In this document: in pieces, positions 8,134 to 15,616 of the stretch
How the letters are laid out: the number at the start of each line of letters is the position of its first letter
Position numbering within the stretch: the first letter of the stretch is position 1
Assembly (NCBI GenBank): GCA_030837545.1
Contig: JAUPKI010000100.1
Span: forward strand, 1 to 34,873
DNA: 34,873 nucleotides
From: Thermodesulfobacteriota bacterium
GTDB lineage: Bacteria > Desulfobacterota > DSM-4660 > Desulfatiglandales > Desulfatiglandaceae
Reading direction: 5' to 3'
Position numbers and translations under genes: made by a program
The notes under the pieces: model-generated
The model's input: only the letters and a program-made list of their open reading frames with translations
Databases searched by the model: none
What the model was told of the DNA's origin: nothing

Positions 8134-9131
8134 AGGATATGATCATGGACCTTCAAGATCCTGCCGCCCTCCCGGATCCGACAGGGCGCGTCACGGTGGT
8201 CCAGACCCACATCTCCATCGTTTTTGTGGCTGATGCGTTTGTGTATAAGATCAAAAAGCCAGTGAATTTCGGTTTCCTTGACTTCTCCACCCTTGAAAAG
8301 CGGAGGTATTACTGCCATCGGGAGATCGAACTGAACCGACGGCTCAGCAGGGATCTGTATTTAGACGTCCTTCCGGTCACCCTTCAGGGGACAACTCACA
8401 CCCTGAGAAAGACCGGCGGGGAGGCAGTGGAGTACGCTGTCTGGATGAAGCGGATCCCGGATGACAGGCTCATGAAATCGGTGTTTGCCCGGGATGAAAT
8501 TACAGAAAATCATCTCAGGCAGATCGCAGAGGTCGTTGCCGGGTTTCACGCAGAGGCCGCCATGACCCCGGAGATCACGGCCTTTGGGTCCCCTCAACGG
8601 TTCAAGATCAATACGGATGAGAACTTCGAACAGATCAGCAGATATATCGGGATAACGGTTTCGAAGAAGCAGTTCCAGGGCCTGAAGGGCTGGACGGAGG
8701 ATTTCTACCGATCGAACCAGTCGCTTTTTATGGAGAGGATAGCGCATGGTCGGATCAGGGACTGCCATGGCGACCTTCACATGGAGCATATCTGCCTGAC
8801 CAAAGACCTCCCCATCTTTGACTGTATTGAATTCAATGACCGGTTCCGTTACAGCGATACCATCGCAGATATCGCCTTCCTCTTGATGGACCTGGAATAC
8901 CGGGGGGCGGCGGACCTTGCCAGGACCCTCTGGGATTACTACAACGACCTGGCCCGGGAAGAAGAGATGGATGCCCTCTTGACGTTCGACAAGGTCTACC
9001 GGGCAGTTGTGCGGGGAAAAGTGAACGGATTTCAAGTGGATGATGCGTCTATTGGCGAGGAGGAAAAGGAGATGGCAGTCTTGACGGCCAAAAAATACTT
9101 TGAACTCGCAAGCTCGTATATAGGGATTTAA
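8130..9131 (+). CDS. APH-fold kinase-like protein (COG2187 type)
   Basis: This is a phosphotransferase of the aminoglycoside-kinase fold with unknown substrate. The N-lobe has VYKIKKPVNFGFLDFST, whose lysines match the COG2187 family. The catalytic loop reads CHGDLHMEHI (D215 as the likely base), and FDCIEFND (D231-D237) supplies the metal-binding segment. Length is 333 residues. ATG 8130 overlaps the PHP stop by four bases and has an AGGAG site. In many bacteria this domain is fused to a P-loop kinase domain (COG0645). Here the second domain seems to be the separate gene at 9265, 133 bases downstream with a repeat-filled gap. True aminoglycoside resistance is unlikely from this family. Confidence 0.82.
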   Translation: MKDMIMDLQDPAALPDPTGRVTVVQTHISIVFVADAFVYKIKKPVNFGFLDFSTLEKRRYYCHREIELNRRLSRDLYLDVLPVTLQGTTHTLRKTGGEAVEYAVWMKRIPDDRLMKSVFARDEITENHLRQIAEVVAGFHAEAAMTPEITAFGSPQRFKINTDENFEQISRYIGITVSKKQFQGLKGWTEDFYRSNQSLFMERIAHGRIRDCHGDLHMEHICLTKDLPIFDCIEFNDRFRYSDTIADIAFLLMDLEYRGAADLARTLWDYYNDLAREEEMDALLTFDKVYRAVVRGKVNGFQVDDASIGEEEKEMAVLTAKKYFELASSYIGI

Positions 9132-9264
9132 GAATTCAGGGATTTAGGAATTGTGGGATTAAAGGAAAAAAATCTTTGTGGCTTCGTGTCGTTGTGTGAG
9201 ATATTTTGGGTTGCAGTTATGCCGCGTTAGGAATTGAGGGAGTGCGGATTAAAGGAGTGTTGTC
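9132..9264. repeat. Dispersed repeat copy B plus 8-base-rhythm repeat
   Basis: The gap between the two kinase-like genes is made of two repeat kinds. At 9121-9165 and 9226-9255 there are runs of GGGATTTAGGAATT-like units about eight bases apart, the first extending back into the stop codon of the upstream gene. Between them, 9174-9233 is the reverse complement of the core at 1330-1379. The downstream ribosome-binding site AAAGGAG (9252-9258) sits at the right edge of the repeat. Confidence 0.6.
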
Positions 9265-9867
9265 ATGAGGGAACCGTTTGTGGAGTTTATGAAACATGAG
9301 TTGGGGCCAAAGACCGTCCTCATTGCCTGCGGTCTGCCCGCATCGTATAAAACCGAAACGACAGAGGTCATAGCGGATCTCAAGGGATACACCATTCTGA
9401 GATCCGACCTGATCCGGCTCGAGGTGCTCAAGAACGAGGATATTTTTGATGAAAAGGTCGCCTCCAATATGAATAAGCGGACCCTCGTGTATGACGAGAT
9501 GTTCCGGATGGCGGATGCCCTGGCGGCCACAGGCGCATCCATGATCCTGGACGCCACATTCGTTACCCAGGCCCTGAGGCAGCGGGCCGCAGAGGTAGCG
9601 GCCCGACATCACATGATGCTGATTATTCAGCAGACCCAATGTCCCAAGGAGGTTTCCCTCAGGCGCATCTCAGAACGGACCAAGGAAAAATACGAATCCA
9701 ACGCCCTGACCGAGCAGGCTTATACCAATAATGTCAAAAAATTCGAGCCGGTGGACTTGGATGACCTGAAAGGCCTCCACCCCGACTTAAAGATCACCCA
9801 TCTTCTGGTGGATACCGCATCGGATTTGACAGAGGAATGGTTCGTCATCGGAAAGGTGACGCGGTAG
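9265..9867 (+). CDS. P-loop kinase-like protein (COG0645/AAA_33 type) with altered Walker A
   Basis: A 200-residue protein resembling small predicted kinases that are often fused to APH-fold domains. The N-terminal nucleotide-binding loop reads GLPASYKTE (residues 23-31): the lysine and threonine are present, but tyrosine replaces the glycine usually found before lysine (GLPxSGKST). Further family features are the RSDLIRLEVL segment (about residues 49-58), ILDATFVTQALRQRA and a lysine/arginine-rich lid (RRISERTKEKYESNA). ATG 9265 has AAAGGAG at seven bases. The preceding gene supplies the partner APH-like domain, suggesting a split version of the fusion. Whether it still binds ATP is open because of the loop change. 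Confidence 0.78.
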   Translation: MREPFVEFMKHELGPKTVLIACGLPASYKTETTEVIADLKGYTILRSDLIRLEVLKNEDIFDEKVASNMNKRTLVYDEMFRMADALAATGASMILDATFVTQALRQRAAEVAARHHMMLIIQQTQCPKEVSLRRISERTKEKYESNALTEQAYTNNVKKFEPVDLDDLKGLHPDLKITHLLVDTASDLTEEWFVIGKVTR

Positions 9868-9871
9868 GGAA

Positions 9872-11617
9872 ATGAATACCAGGATGAAAGTTGCGATAGA
9901 GTCCCTCAAGCAAAGAATCCTGGCTTCCAGGGGAGAGATCCCGGCTGATCGGGTCCTGAAAGGGGGCCGTGTGGTCAACCTTTTTTCCGGCGACATCCAG
10001 AAAGGGGATGTGGCCGTATGGGATGGCGTCATAGTGGGTCTGGGCCTTGCTTATCATGGGAAAGAGGAGATTGACGTCAGCGACCAGTGGATTGTGCCAG
10101 GACTTATTGACGGACATCTGCACATCGAGAGCAGCATGCTCTCCCCTTCCCGCATTGCGGCCGCGCTCCTGGTTCACGGGACCACCGCCATTGTGGCAGA
10201 CCCCCATGAAATCGCCAATGTCATGGGCCTGGACGGGATCCGGTATATGCTCGATGAGAGCGCCGGCATCCCGTTTGATATCTTTTTCATGGCCCCCTCC
10301 TGTGTGCCGGCCACCCACCTCGAGACCTCGGGCGCAATCCTGGCCGCCTCCGATCTGAAGGAGCTCTTGAAAGAGCCGCGCATCCTCGGACTGGCGGAGA
10401 TGATGAATTTCCCCGGTGTTCTCATGGGAGACCCCCAGGTCCTCGAAAAGATCGTCCTATTCCAGGACCGGGTGGTGGATGGTCACTCCCCCATGGTGAC
10501 AGGATATGATCTTCAGGCATACCTGAGCGTGGGCATCGGTTCAGATCATGAATCGACCCTTCGACAGGAGGCACTTGAAAAGATGGAGAACGGGATGATG
10601 GTCATGATCCGTGAGGGGACCTCGGCCAGAAATCTCGAGGAGTTGCTCCCGCTGGTCACGGAGAGGAATTCGCACCGGTTCTGTTTTGTCTCAGACGATC
10701 TTCACGCAGAGGATATCCAGGATCGGGGGCACCTCGATTTTGTTGTAAAAAAAGCGATCCGATCCGGTCTCGAGCCGATAACGGCCATCCGGTTGGCCAC
10801 GCTCAATCCCGCCGCCTACTTTGGGCTCCGCAGACGGGGCGCCATAGCCCCCGGGTATCGGGCGGACATGGTCGTTTTAAATGATCTCAACGAGTTCGAT
10901 GTCGCGGCCGTGTACAAGGACGGCAGGCAGGTGGTTAAGGATGGCGAACTGACTGATTCTCAGTGGGATTCTTTCGGTGTGTCGTTCAAACCACGCGGGC
11001 CCTTGTCTGTTGCCCCGCTCCAGGCGGATGACTTCGGCATTCCATACCCCGGAGGAAGGGCACGGATTATTGAGCTTGTGCCGGGACAGATCTTTACCCG
11101 CGGTTGCATGGAAGGCGTCCCGTCGGTAAATGGGTTCGTCAAGACAGACCCTGAAAACGACTTGTTGAAATTGGCGGTGGTGGAACGACATCACGCGACC
11201 GGCAATATTGGACTGGGCCTTGTCCGCGGTTTCGGGCTTCAGAAAGGCGCCATCGCCTCATCCGTTGCCCATGATTCTCACAATGTGATCGTCGCCGGAG
11301 TCACGGACGAAGAGATCTGCATGGCCGTCGAGGTGGTGAGGGACATGGGGGGAGGTCTTGCTGTGGTGCAGGGACATGAGACGCTTTCGAAGGTTCGCTT
11401 GGAAATCGGCGGACTGATGTCCGCACAGTCCATCGAAATTCTGGTCCCACAGCTCAAGGCCGTCAAGAGGGCCGCTGCCGAGATAGGTTGCCGATTGGAC
11501 GAACCATTTATGGCCCTCTCTTTTCTGGCCCTCCCGGTCATCCCCGAACTCAAGCTGACCGATAGGGGGCTGGTGGATGTCAACCGCTTTGAATTCGTTC
11601 CCCTTTTTGCGGTGTAA
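9872..11617 (+). CDS. ade: Adenine deaminase
   Basis: This amidohydrolase-superfamily metalloenzyme converts adenine to hypoxanthine and ammonia in purine salvage. From the N-terminus it has the amidohydrolase beta-sandwich start (ADRVLKGGRVVNLFSG), WIVPGLIDGHLHIESSML with metal ligands H82 and H84, DPHEIANV with E113, VDGHSP and FVSDDLHAED, and then the C-terminal adenine-deaminase domain with GLGLVRGFGL, SSVAHDSHNVI and DMGGGL. At 581 residues it has the normal length. ATG 9872 is four bases after the previous stop, so it probably shares that transcript; a second ATG lies four codons in. It complements the PNP gene at 1413 in purine reuse. Confidence 0.96.
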   Translation: MNTRMKVAIESLKQRILASRGEIPADRVLKGGRVVNLFSGDIQKGDVAVWDGVIVGLGLAYHGKEEIDVSDQWIVPGLIDGHLHIESSMLSPSRIAAALLVHGTTAIVADPHEIANVMGLDGIRYMLDESAGIPFDIFFMAPSCVPATHLETSGAILAASDLKELLKEPRILGLAEMMNFPGVLMGDPQVLEKIVLFQDRVVDGHSPMVTGYDLQAYLSVGIGSDHESTLRQEALEKMENGMMVMIREGTSARNLEELLPLVTERNSHRFCFVSDDLHAEDIQDRGHLDFVVKKAIRSGLEPITAIRLATLNPAAYFGLRRRGAIAPGYRADMVVLNDLNEFDVAAVYKDGRQVVKDGELTDSQWDSFGVSFKPRGPLSVAPLQADDFGIPYPGGRARIIELVPGQIFTRGCMEGVPSVNGFVKTDPENDLLKLAVVERHHATGNIGLGLVRGFGLQKGAIASSVAHDSHNVIVAGVTDEEICMAVEVVRDMGGGLAVVQGHETLSKVRLEIGGLMSAQSIEILVPQLKAVKRAAAEIGCRLDEPFMALSFLALPVIPELKLTDRGLVDVNRFEFVPLFAV

Positions 11618-11629
11618 CGGAGCGTCCCA

Positions 11630-12535
11630 ATGGCTTCTCAATCGGTGGGAATCATCTATAAGCATCATCACGATCCGGCAAAAGAAGAGGCCGAAAGGCT
11701 CAGCGCATGGTTTAGAACGCGAGGCATCCGGGTCTTTTCAGAGGAGATGGACGCCAAAGGCCCTGCGAACGGAACCTTTAAAGAATCCTCCGCCATCCCG
11801 AACGATGTGAACTGGGTGGTTGTCCTGGGCGGGGACGGAACCCTTCTCGGCGCGGCGCGTCGGGTGGGTCGCTATGGGGTTCCTATCCTGGGGGTTAACT
11901 TGGGGGGGCTGGGGTTCCTGACCTGCATCCCGTTGGTCCGGATGTATCCTGTCGTCGAGACCATGATCCGGGACGGTCTTGATGTGGAAACGCGGGTGAT
12001 GCTGGAGGCCCGCGTCATGCGGAATGCGATGGAAGCCATCCGTTTTCAGGTGCTCAATGATGTCGTGCTCAACAAGAGTACCCTGGCCAGGATCATCGAC
12101 CTCGACGTCACGATTAACGACGATTTTCTTACGACATTCAGGGCTGATGGGCTCATCATATCCACCGCGACCGGGTCGACCGCCTACAACCTGTCGGCAG
12201 GGGGTCCGATCATCTACCCCACGTCCGAGAGTTTGGTCCTGACCCCGATTTGTCCCTTTACACTGACGAATCGGCCGATTATTGTCCCGGACAAGGCGGT
12301 GATTGAGATTGCCCTGGGGAAAGAGAGCGAAGAAACCGTTATCCTCACCTTTGATGGACAGGTGGGATTTGATCTGCTTCACGAGGATGTAGTGACCATT
12401 CGAAAATCAAATGAAAAGATCACCCTGTTTAAGTCCCCGGATCAAAGTTACTTCGAGATTCTCAGAACCAAGCTCATGTGGGGTGGACTACCCAAAGGAT
12501 CAATGATGGATGATGGGCGATCGAGGGCGCGGTGA
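11630..12535 (+). CDS. nadK: NAD kinase
   Basis: It phosphorylates NAD+ to NADP+ with ATP or polyphosphate. Visible motifs are GGDGT (67-71), LGVNLGGLGFLT (87-98), LNDVVLNK with N143-D144, DGLIISTATGSTAYNLSAGG and a C-terminal TFDGQ. It lies 12 bases after the adenine deaminase stop and continues the same run. The last residues (about 285-301, rich in Gly, Met, Asp and Arg) are encoded by a low-complexity stretch of short repeats (TGATGGATGATGG) and look like an extension read out of an intergenic repeat, not family sequence. The core is intact, so activity is expected. Confidence 0.95.
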   Translation: MASQSVGIIYKHHHDPAKEEAERLSAWFRTRGIRVFSEEMDAKGPANGTFKESSAIPNDVNWVVVLGGDGTLLGAARRVGRYGVPILGVNLGGLGFLTCIPLVRMYPVVETMIRDGLDVETRVMLEARVMRNAMEAIRFQVLNDVVLNKSTLARIIDLDVTINDDFLTTFRADGLIISTATGSTAYNLSAGGPIIYPTSESLVLTPICPFTLTNRPIIVPDKAVIEIALGKESEETVILTFDGQVGFDLLHEDVVTIRKSNEKITLFKSPDQSYFEILRTKLMWGGLPKGSMMDDGRSRAR

Positions 12536-12566
12536 TTTGAACCCGATATTCAACACGGCGGGAAGT

Positions 12567-12818
12567 ATGGCATCTCAATTGAGAATCGCCAATCCTCAAT
12601 CCTCGCTGATAAGCCAGATTTTTCGCGTGGATCGTGAGACGATAGGATATCTCCGGTTCACCCTTGAGTCGTACGACGGCATGGCCATGGTGACGACACG
12701 GGATCCCTACGCGGCGCTCATCGAGGTCTTCATGTCGCCTGGATGCGTGGAAACGGTCCTGCAACTTCTGGAGGCACTGAGACAGGAAGAAGGCCTTCAC
12801 ATTGAAACACTTGAATGA
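12567..12818 (+). CDS. Small DUF4911-like protein
   Basis: An approximately 83-residue protein of unknown function. The conserved-looking core is IFRVDRETIGYLRFTLESYD followed by GMAMVTTRDP and a V-F-M-S-P-G-C-V-E-T-V-L-Q-L-L-E-A-L run, which resembles the DUF4911 family seen beside miaB in Desulfobacterota. The frame is open from 12510, overlapping nadK, but the first 19 codons look repeat-derived, so I prefer ATG 12567. Even the next 12 residues come from an AATCCTCAATCC-type repeat, so translation could begin later. It is followed by an AT-rich 92-base spacer and miaB. Confidence 0.65.
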   Translation: MASQLRIANPQSSLISQIFRVDRETIGYLRFTLESYDGMAMVTTRDPYAALIEVFMSPGCVETVLQLLEALRQEEGLHIETLE

Positions 12819-12910
12819 ATGTATAACATTATATATATCTATCATCCATATGATATTAAATATATAATAGACACAATGATATCGTGCATCGTGTATCTTG
12901 AGCGGCGCTG

Positions 12911-14296
12911 GTGAAGGGGTGCCTTTTGTCAAGGGGCTTTTATATTGAGACCATGGGTTGCCAGATGAATGCCCATGATTCTGATTTTATGGCCCAGTCT
13001 CTGATCGACAGCGGATTTGTTCCGGTAAGCAGTCCCGAACAGGCTGACGTGATCCTGGTCAACACGTGCGTGGTGCGGGCCAAGCCTGAGCAGAAGGCCT
13101 ACAGCTTTCTGGGCCGCGCATCGGGCATCAAGGCTGAAAATCCGTTGAAATTCCTGGGAATCATTGGATGTCTCGCCCAGATGAAGGGCGCTGACCTCCT
13201 CAAACGCTTTCCGCAACTGGACCTGATCATGGGTCCGAGGGAGCTATCCCGCTTTCCAGAGATCGTGAAAACAATCGATCGTCCATCGGTAAAAATCGTG
13301 GCTACCCATCTGGATCCCGCGCCCCCTTGTCACATCCCCGGCCACGGGTGCCTTCGCAAGAAGGTGACTGGTTATGTCTCCATTATGGAGGGGTGCAACA
13401 ACTTCTGCAGCTATTGCATTGTCCCTTATGTTCGAGGGCGCGAGACATCGAGATCCCCCAAAGAGATCATGGCCGAGGCAGTCCATCTCCTCTCACATGG
13501 AGTGAAAGAAATTACCCTGCTGGGACAAAACGTCAACTCCTACCTCTGGAAGGGGAGGGGCGGACGTCAGAGACGGAATTTTCCGGACCTCCTGAGCGAG
13601 CTGAGCACATTGGATGGTCTGCTGCGGCTCCGCTTTGTCACCTCGCATCCAAAGGACCTCTCCGATGAGCTGATTTCCTGTTTCGGCGGGATCCACAACC
13701 TTTGCCCGCATATTCATCTCCCGTTTCAGGCCGGCTCAAACCGAATTCTTAAGCTCATGCGTCGAGGCTATACGCGGGAGGACTACATGACGCTGATTCA
13801 GAAGTTGAGAGCGGTCAAACCGGATATTGCCATTACCAGCGATGTGATGGTAGGGTTCCCAGGTGAAAGCGACCAAGATTTTGAAGACACCCTCGGTCTA
13901 ATCCGTTACGTTAGGTTTGATTCCCTGTTTTCATTCACCTATTCCGACCGAAGGGGAACTGCAGCCGAGCAAATGGGAGACAAGATTGATGACCTGACAA
14001 AGGCTGCCCGACTGAATACCCTGCAAAACGTCCAAAAAGGCATAACGCTTGAAAAAAACAAGGAACTTGAAGGGAAGCCTGCCGTCATACTGGTGGAAGG
14101 CGGTAGCAAGAAAGGGCACCAGCTCTCCGGAAGAACAGATACTTATAAAATCGTTAATTTCATCGCAAATGACCGTCTGATAGGAAGCTTAGTTAATGTT
14201 AAAATTAAACGTTCTTTCCTGAATTCACTATGGGGAGAATGGATCTCTTCGGTTCTCCCTAACAGTCAGGATCTTCGCGACTTCGGGGTGATGTGA
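12911..14296 (+). CDS. miaB: MiaB: tRNA-2-methylthio-N6-dimethylallyladenosine synthase
   Basis: This radical SAM methylthiotransferase adds the 2-methylthio group to i6A37 of tRNAs that read UNN codons. The N-terminal UPF0004 domain shows ETMGCQMNAHDS (C17), NTCVV (C53) and GCLAQ (C87), which ligate the auxiliary 4Fe-4S cluster. The radical SAM motif CNNFCSYC gives C162, C166 and C169, followed by VPYVRGRETSR. A TRAM domain closes the protein (from about residue 390, with LSGRTDTYKIVNF). The start is uncertain: GTG 12911 is the longest, but TTG 12926 has AAGGGG seven bases upstream and would also leave the first cysteine intact. The AT-rich spacer before it contains a TATAAT at 12863 without a good -35. 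Confidence 0.94.
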   Translation: MKGCLLSRGFYIETMGCQMNAHDSDFMAQSLIDSGFVPVSSPEQADVILVNTCVVRAKPEQKAYSFLGRASGIKAENPLKFLGIIGCLAQMKGADLLKRFPQLDLIMGPRELSRFPEIVKTIDRPSVKIVATHLDPAPPCHIPGHGCLRKKVTGYVSIMEGCNNFCSYCIVPYVRGRETSRSPKEIMAEAVHLLSHGVKEITLLGQNVNSYLWKGRGGRQRRNFPDLLSELSTLDGLLRLRFVTSHPKDLSDELISCFGGIHNLCPHIHLPFQAGSNRILKLMRRGYTREDYMTLIQKLRAVKPDIAITSDVMVGFPGESDQDFEDTLGLIRYVRFDSLFSFTYSDRRGTAAEQMGDKIDDLTKAARLNTLQNVQKGITLEKNKELEGKPAVILVEGGSKKGHQLSGRTDTYKIVNFIANDRLIGSLVNVKIKRSFLNSLWGEWISSVLPNSQDLRDFGVM

Positions 14297-14298
14297 GC

Positions 14299-15222
14299 AT
14301 GGGAACAGAAGATATCCGTTATAGCGATGAGTCGATACTGGTGGTGGACGACGAGGAGTTTGTAAGGGAACCGATTGTCGCCATGTTGGAGCGCCTTGGC
14401 TTTAAGGCCGAGGCCGCGGGATCTGGAGAGGAGGCGCTGGAAAGACTTGGCAATGCAGGTGCCACGTTCCTGCTGACAGATATCCGTATGCCCGGGCGTG
14501 TGGACGGGCTTGAACTGATCCGTGAGACGAAGCGCCAATACCCGAATGTCTTCGCTATTGCAATGACCGGCCATTCAAAAGAATTCAATTATGTCGAAGT
14601 GATCAATGCGGGGGCCACAGACTTCGTGAACAAGCCGTTCGGGATTGAGGAACTCGAGGCCAAGATAAAGCGGGCTATGATTGAGCGAAACACCCGTAAG
14701 GAACTCAACAGACTGTCCATTACCGATGCCCTGACTGGGCTCTACAACCAGCGCCATTTCTATGCCCGACTCAAGGAGGAGATGGCCAGGTCCAAGAGGC
14801 AGAAGCATAACCTGGCATTAGTTCTCTTTGATCTGGACGGTTTCAAGGAGTATAATGATCATTTTGGGCATCTCGCCGGCGACAAACTCCTTCAGAGGGT
14901 TGGAGAGGTCATCAGCAGCAGGGTCAGGCAGGATGTGGATTCAGGATACCGCTACGGCGGGGATGAATTTGCCGTCATACTCATAGACGCAGATGCTGCG
15001 GTTGCAGAAATGATGTCCGCCCGCATTAGAGAAGGTATTGAGAAGACATGCGGGCTGACGGCCAGTGCAGGGTATGCGATTTTTTCCGAAGGTCTGACGG
15101 CTGACGAACTGGTTGCCGAGGCCGACAAACGGCTGTACGCATGTAAAGAACAGCAGAAGAAAGGCATACGCCGGGAGCCCTTTGGCGCTTTCCAAAATGG
15201 AGATAGCCATCCGGAGCCGTAA
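14299..15222 (+). CDS. Response regulator with GGDEF output (diguanylate cyclase)
   Basis: Residues 10-125 form a receiver domain: acidic pair D17-D18, phosphoacceptor D61 in TDIRMPG, T90 and K112 in NKPF. Residues about 138-300 form a GGDEF domain with ITDALTGLYNQRHF, DLDGFKEYND and the exact motif GGDEF at 220-224, so c-di-GMP synthesis is predicted after phosphorylation of the receiver. The allosteric I-site RxxD that usually precedes the motif is replaced by QDVD, so product inhibition may be lost. GTG 14293 overlaps the miaB stop; ATG 14299 has GGGGTGA at a better distance and is preferred. No sensor kinase is adjacent. Confidence 0.9.
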   Translation: MGTEDIRYSDESILVVDDEEFVREPIVAMLERLGFKAEAAGSGEEALERLGNAGATFLLTDIRMPGRVDGLELIRETKRQYPNVFAIAMTGHSKEFNYVEVINAGATDFVNKPFGIEELEAKIKRAMIERNTRKELNRLSITDALTGLYNQRHFYARLKEEMARSKRQKHNLALVLFDLDGFKEYNDHFGHLAGDKLLQRVGEVISSRVRQDVDSGYRYGGDEFAVILIDADAAVAEMMSARIREGIEKTCGLTASAGYAIFSEGLTADELVAEADKRLYACKEQQKKGIRREPFGAFQNGDSHPEP

Positions 15223-15444
15223 ATATCGCGCAATCAAAAGTGTCCGATAATGTATATTATGTAAACTTAATGAACGAAGGTCTAAATCTCAGGAGAACTT
15301 CACACCCTCTATAGCCGGTTTGAAAATATACGTTGACATATCCCCTTGACATTTGGTAGAGACGGTCTCACTGCAATGAGCGATCGATCCTGAATACAAA
15401 TCAAATCCCTTTCCTCGTAACTTATCGAACGGAGGTTGTATCGA
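15223..15444. other. Leader/intergenic region before the bS22-like gene
   Basis: There is no gene here. Two exact TTGACA hexamers occur 13 bases apart (15333-15338 and 15346-15351), but neither has a good -10 at the normal distance. An 11-base palindrome GAGACGGTCTC (15359-15369) sits where a -10 would be expected. This could be an activator- or repressor-controlled promoter or chance. A strong GGAGG at 15431-15435 belongs to the next gene. Confidence 0.35.
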
Positions 15445-15534
15445 ATGGGTAGTGTGGTCAAGAAGCGGCGGAAGAAAATTACAAAGCACAAATACCGAAA
15501 GCTCCGCAAGAAAATGCGTCATAAGAACAAATAA
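15445..15534 (+). CDS. bS22/AURKAIP1-COX24-like small basic protein
   Basis: A 29-residue open frame starts at ATG 15445 with GGAGG nine bases upstream and stops at TAA 15532. Its N-terminal part MGSVVKKRRKKITKHKYRKL closely matches the MGSVIKKRRKxMxKHKxRKL pattern of the COX24/AURKAIP1 family, which includes the tiny ribosomal protein bS22 of mycobacteria and mitoribosomal mS38. Fifteen of 29 residues are Lys or Arg, as expected for an rRNA-binding peptide. An intrinsic terminator follows 21 bases after the stop, marking a single-gene transcript. Automatic annotation would miss it because of its size. A role in the small ribosomal subunit is an inference from the family. Confidence 0.82.
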   Translation: MGSVVKKRRKKITKHKYRKLRKKMRHKNK

Positions 15535-15555
15535 TATTCTCTGTTAACAGAAGCG

Positions 15556-15586
15556 AAAAAGGCAGCTCGGGTCGAGCTGCCTTTTT
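15556..15586 (+). terminator. Intrinsic terminator after the bS22-like gene
   Basis: A nine-base perfect stem GGCAGCTCG/CGAGCTGCC (15561-15569 and 15573-15581) with a three-base loop is followed by five T and preceded by five A. The A-tract makes it potentially bidirectional, so it could also end the leftward hbd transcript, whose stop lies about 30 bases to the right. Confidence 0.9.
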
Positions 15587-15616
15587 CATGCCGAATCAAT
15601 GGGAGGTCAGTAATCG

